Source: an uncultured Angelakisella sp. (GTDB taxonomy: Bacteria > Bacillota > Clostridia > Oscillospirales > Ruminococcaceae). From it: 7,338 bases of DNA. A model generated the notes under the pieces. That model was not told the DNA's origin and did no database searches. It saw only the letters and a program-made list of their open reading frames with translations. Made by a program: the position numbers and the translations under genes. Shown here one piece after another: positions 4,924 to 7,338 of this stretch. Numbering within the stretch: the first letter of the stretch is position 1; every line of letters starts with the position of its first letter. Location of the stretch: positions 1-7,338 of the forward strand of contig CANOCD010000054.1 of the NCBI GenBank assembly GCA_947564495.1. The letters are read 5' to 3'.

Positions 4924-6746
4924 CCGCCTTTGACCGCCGCCTGGCGGAGCGCCAGGACGAGTTGGATTGGCTCTATATGGAGCTGTACGACGACCGGGAG
5001 GAACTGGACCGCCTGAAAGAGATGATGGCGGACTGCTACGGGGAGCGGAGCCTGGGCCTCCGGCGCCTGGACAGCCGCCGGGAGAAGGACCCCCTGTGGT
5101 TCTGCGGGGGGGACCAGAAGGGGATGACCATGTACACCAGCCTCTTCGCCGGGACCCTGTCCAGGCTGGAGGAAAAGCTGGACTACCTTGCCGAGCAGGG
5201 CATCACCTACCTCCACCTGATGCCCCTGCTGAAGATGCCCCACCCGGATAACGACGGGGGCTACGCCGTGGAGGACTTCGGCCAGGTGGACCCCTCCCTG
5301 GGGACCAACCAGGACCTTGCCCGTCTCACCGCCGCCATGCGCCGCCGGGGGATGAGCCTCTGCCTGGACTTCGTCATCAACCACACGGCGGACACCCACC
5401 CCTGGGCCATGCGGGCCAAGGCGGGGGAGGAGGAGTACATCCGGCGATACATCTGCTTTGACAGTCCGGAGATCCCCCGGGAGATGGAAAAGACCATCCC
5501 CGACGTGTTCCCCGAGACCGCCCCGGGCAGCTTCATTTGGCAGCCGGAGATGGGGAAGTACGTCTGCTCCTCCTTCCATCCCTACCAATGGGACCTGAAC
5601 TACAAAAATCCGGTGGTGTTCCGGGAGATGACCGCCGCCATGCTCCGGCTGGCCAACCTGGGGGTGGAGGTGCTCCGCATCGACGCCGTGCCCTACCTTT
5701 GGAAAGAACTGGGCACCACCTGCCGCAACCTCCCCCAGGTCCACACGATCATGCGGATGATCCGGCTTGTCACCGAGACGGTCTGCCCCGGGGTGATCCT
5801 CAAGGGGGAGGTGGTGATGGCCCCCCGGGAGCTGGCCCCCTACTTCGGCACCCGGGAAAAGCCGGAGTGCCACATCCTCTACAACGCCTCCACCATGGCC
5901 ACTCAGTGGAGCGCCCTGGCCTCGGGGGACACCCGGCAGCTGAAAAAGCAGCTGGACGACCTCCACAGCCTGCCTCCACACTGCCGGTTCGTCAACTACC
6001 TGCGGTGCCACGACGACATCGGCTGGGGGCTCAACGAGGCGTACGGCAAGACCATCGGCATCGACCCGGTGGAACACAAGAAATACCTTTACACCTTCTT
6101 CGAGGGGAGCTTTCCCGGGTCCTACGCCCGGGGGGAACGGTACAACTACGACCCCAAGACCCAGGACGCCCGGAGCTGCGGCACCACCGCAAGCCTCTGC
6201 GGCATCGAAAAGGGGCTCTACGAGGGGGACGAGGAGCAGGTGTCCATGGGCATCCGGCGGGACCTGATGATGCACGCTGTTATCACGGCCATGGCGGGGT
6301 TCCCGATGCTTTCCAGCGGGGATGAGATCGGGCAGCTGAACGGGTACCAGTACCACGACGACCCGGACCTGCGGGAGGACAGCCGGAATCTGCACCGCAC
6401 GGTGTTTTCCTGGGAGAACGCCGGGAAGCGGAAGGAGGCGGGGACGGTGGAGCAGCGGCTCTGGGACGGGCTGGAGCGTTTGCGGGAGCTTCGGGGGGAG
6501 CACGCCTGCTTTGGGCCGGACGCCTGGGTGACCACCTGGGACGCCCACAACCCCCATCTGCTGGCGATCCTGCGGCAGCGGGGGGAGGAGCGGATGGTTT
6601 GTTTGTTCAACTTTACCGGGGAAGGGCAGAGGGCTTTTCTGGACGGTATGGGGGGGGAGTTTACCGAGGCGCTTACCGGGCGGGAGGCTTGGGATGGCAG
6701 CTGGGAGCTGGGGCCCTATGAGTATGGCTTTTGGGTGGCGGAGTAG
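4920..6746 (+). CDS. Amylosucrase-family enzyme (GH13 subfamily 4), sucrose-cleaving
   Basis: A 608-residue alpha-amylase-superfamily protein. GH13_4 enzymes cleave sucrose; amylosucrases transfer glucose to an alpha-1,4-glucan, relatives merely hydrolyse. Catalytic residues are intact: nucleophile D255 in VLRIDAVPY, acid/base E297 in ILKGEVV, transition-state stabiliser D365 in YLRCHDDIGW; region I is DFVINHT with H155. D112 in NDGGYAV matches the amylosucrase pocket Asp. Spacings D112-H155 (43) and D255-E297 (42) equal those I recall for Neisseria polysaccharea amylosucrase (144-187, 286-328). The sequence around 487-495 (EDSRNLHRT) carries the candidate salt-bridge Arg (R493). The helical N-terminal region is about 60 residues, some 30 shorter than in the Neisseria enzyme. 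There is no signal peptide, unlike secreted amylases, so it is cytoplasmic. It is coupled to fructokinase, which uses the fructose released. Amylosucrase versus sucrose hydrolase cannot be settled from sequence alone. Confidence 0.9.
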   Translation: MTAFDRRLAERQDELDWLYMELYDDREELDRLKEMMADCYGERSLGLRRLDSRREKDPLWFCGGDQKGMTMYTSLFAGTLSRLEEKLDYLAEQGITYLHLMPLLKMPHPDNDGGYAVEDFGQVDPSLGTNQDLARLTAAMRRRGMSLCLDFVINHTADTHPWAMRAKAGEEEYIRRYICFDSPEIPREMEKTIPDVFPETAPGSFIWQPEMGKYVCSSFHPYQWDLNYKNPVVFREMTAAMLRLANLGVEVLRIDAVPYLWKELGTTCRNLPQVHTIMRMIRLVTETVCPGVILKGEVVMAPRELAPYFGTREKPECHILYNASTMATQWSALASGDTRQLKKQLDDLHSLPPHCRFVNYLRCHDDIGWGLNEAYGKTIGIDPVEHKKYLYTFFEGSFPGSYARGERYNYDPKTQDARSCGTTASLCGIEKGLYEGDEEQVSMGIRRDLMMHAVITAMAGFPMLSSGDEIGQLNGYQYHDDPDLREDSRNLHRTVFSWENAGKRKEAGTVEQRLWDGLERLRELRGEHACFGPDAWVTTWDAHNPHLLAILRQRGEERMVCLFNFTGEGQRAFLDGMGGEFTEALTGREAWDGSWELGPYEYGFWVAE

Positions 6747-6799
6747 CCGCAGGGCCGGGCTAAGCACCGGGTAAAGTCCGAGACAGGCAAAGTTTAGGG

Positions 6800-6860
6800 C
6801 CGCCCTTTTCAAAGGGCGGTAGGTCCAGGGCAACGCCCTGGTCGCTCCCCGCAGGGAGCG
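6800..6860. repeat. Cluster of three tandem perfect hairpins
   Basis: Three perfect stems follow one another within 61 bases: CCGCCCTT/AAGGGCGG (6800-6807 with 6812-6819, loop TTCA), CCAGGGC/GCCCTGG (6825-6831 with 6835-6841, loop AAC), and CGCTCCC/GGGAGCG (6843-6849 with 6854-6860, loop CGCA). They lie 54 bases after the GH13 stop codon, and none has a T-run. The arrangement resembles small interspersed hairpin repeats seen in intergenic DNA of gut Clostridia, which I recall only in general terms. A structured 3' UTR or small RNA is the alternative. No promoter is evident. Confidence 0.6.
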
Positions 6861-6878
6861 AAACACCCCTAGGCGGTG

Positions 6879-6942
6879 GCGGTCTGTACGGATGTATGGA
6901 CCGGGCCGCTGAACCAGACCGCAGGGCCTAAAAAACCAGGCC
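6879..6942. other. Further stem-loops between the hairpin cluster and the terminator
   Basis: GCGGTCTG (6879-6886) pairs perfectly with CAGACCGC (6915-6922) around a 28-nt loop that itself can form CGG/CCG. It is followed by GGCCT (6925-6929) with AGGCC (6938-6942) around AAAAAACC. With the hairpins before and the terminator after, nearly all of 6800-7001 is foldable. No ORF with a ribosome binding site covers it. It may be part of one structured RNA or of the same repeat element. Confidence 0.4.
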
Positions 6943-6953
6943 GCACAAAAAAT

Positions 6954-7001
6954 AACAAAACCGGGAAAGGGCTGCAAGTTACCCTTCCCCGGTTTTGTTT
7001 T
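6954..7001. terminator. Long bidirectional intrinsic terminator
   Basis: The arms 6954-6971 and 6982-6999 form an 18-bp stem with one A-C mismatch (6966/6987) and a 10-nt loop. On the + strand the stem ends in TTTTGTTTTC and terminates the fructokinase-GH13 transcript about 210 bases after its stop codon. On the - strand it runs into TTTTGTTATTTTTTG, an even stronger T-rich tail, and would end the transcript of the partial gene at 7159-7338. It is the boundary between two converging units. Confidence 0.9.
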
Positions 7002-7012
7002 CTCGAAGTGAC

Positions 7013-7140
7013 AACCTGCGGCCAGTAACGAGACTGCCCGGCACCCAGCCGCAGGAGCGCCCCCGCTGGCGCCCTGTACCGCCTGGCCTTCCGGACAGGG
7101 CCCGGCTGGGCCCGAATCCGGAACGTGCCGGCTGGCGGTT
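7013..7140. ncRNA. Candidate branched structured RNA element of unknown class
   Basis: The 3' segment 7125-7140 pairs continuously with three pieces on the 5' side: GTGCCGG (7125-7131) with CCGGCAC (7038-7044), CTGGC (7132-7136) with GCCAG (7021-7025), and GGTT (7137-7140) with AACC (7013-7016). Inside this stem sit two hairpins: CAGG-A-GCGCC/GGCGCCCTG (7052-7076, one bulged A) and CCGGA/TCCGG (7091-7121) enclosing GGGCC/GGCCC (7098-7113). The result is a three-way junction. No coding potential is evident. It lies between the stop of the - strand gene and that gene's terminator, so it would be part of its 3' UTR or a separate small RNA. I do not recognise it as a known RNA family. High GC makes chance pairing easier, so confidence is limited. 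Confidence 0.35.
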
Positions 7141-7158
7141 TAGGGGTTGGGGGAACCG

Positions 7159-7338
7159 CTATATCCCGGCCATGGCGCCTACGCTCCAGTAAATCCCCCA
7201 GTTGTCCGTGACCTGGATTACGTTCCTCCCGGAGTTTTCAACTGCGTCCAAAGGCGGGGAGTTCATCACAACTGAAAGCTGGCTTCCTCCAAAGTCTCCA
7301 TCTCGTAGCATATCAAAAGAGATGGACTGCCCTCCCGG
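7159..7338 (-). CDS. C-terminal end of an unrecognised protein, cut by the window edge
   Basis: The - strand frame beginning at base 7338 stays open for 59 codons and stops with TAG at 7161-7159. The translation ends in RNVIQVTDNWGIYWSVGAMAGI and contains DGDFGGSQLSVVMNSPP, a mix of beta-strand-like hydrophobic alternation and aromatic residues that reads like real protein, possibly a beta-rich domain end. I do not recognise the family. Of the 59 codons, 37 end in G or C by my count (about 63%), clearly less than in the catabolic genes, where almost every codon does. That may mark transferred DNA or a different functional class. The long terminator at 6954-7001 is correctly placed for it. Being only a fragment, it could still be a pseudogene remnant. 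Confidence 0.6.
   Translation of the reverse strand, partial: PGGQSISFDMLRDGDFGGSQLSVVMNSPPLDAVENSGRNVIQVTDNWGIYWSVGAMAGI

Noticed and set aside
650..6657. Runs of eight G in coding sequence (854-861 and 6650-6657) as possible phase-variation sites
   Set aside because: Both genes are intact, the runs fall where glycine and GC-rich codons are common, and neither lies near a start codon. They deserve attention only as possible sequencing-error points.
4278..6977. 899-codon open frame on the - strand opposite the fructokinase and GH13 genes
   Set aside because: It spans two real genes and the hairpin region, has no recognisable domain, and reads as Gly/Pro/Val-rich antisense translation.
6995..7192. 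Short + strand open frame after the terminator
   Set aside because: It begins inside the terminator tail, lacks a ribosome binding site, is Arg/Pro-rich, and overlaps the branched element and the better-supported - strand gene end.
1..7338. CRISPR array, tRNA, rRNA, insertion sequence or catabolite-responsive cre site
   Set aside because: I saw no regularly spaced direct repeats, tRNA-like fold with a T-arm, rRNA segment, transposase motif, or cre-like sequence in the promoter regions.

Overview
The window is GC-rich, compactly coded and carries low-GC-type (Firmicutes) signals: GGAGG/AAAGGGG ribosome binding sites, sigma-A-like promoters, and intrinsic terminators. The gene families (GH36 alpha-galactosidase, AraC/MsmR-like regulator, PfkB fructokinase, GH13_4 amylosucrase-type enzyme) suggest a high-GC gut Clostridia, plausibly Oscillospirales. 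That placement is inference from style and gene content; no marker gene is present.

Layout. (1) Bases 2-478: 3' end of a sugar ABC transporter permease (+). (2) 479-734: regulatory gap with a GC-rich hairpin, an inverted repeat whose right arm is the -35 box of a predicted promoter, and a perfect 12-bp leader hairpin. (3) 735-2927: complete GH36 alpha-galactosidase (+). (4) 2942-2975: hairpin terminator shared by convergent genes. (5) 2991-3857: AraC-family regulator (-). (6) 3858-3969: divergent promoter region with two palindromes. (7) 3970-4923 and 4920-6746: translationally coupled fructokinase and amylosucrase-family GH13 gene (+). (8) 6747-7158: no gene, but many hairpins: a tandem cluster of three, a long terminator stem, and a branched 128-nt foldable element. 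(9) 7159-7338: C-terminal end of an unrecognised gene on the - strand, cut by the window edge.

How it works together (inference). The genes make a coherent route for raffinose-family oligosaccharides. The ABC transporter imports the sugar; alpha-galactosidase removes galactose and leaves sucrose; the GH13_4 enzyme splits sucrose, giving fructose and either free glucose or an alpha-glucan; fructokinase makes fructose-6-phosphate. The AraC-family protein between the two transcription units is the likely local regulator. The unusual point is sucrose cleavage by an amylosucrase-type enzyme rather than a GH32 sucrose-6-phosphate hydrolase or a GH13_18 sucrose phosphorylase.

The least explained part is 6750-7338: stacked hairpins and a branched fold lying between two converging transcription units, next to a gene end with codon use unlike the rest of the window.
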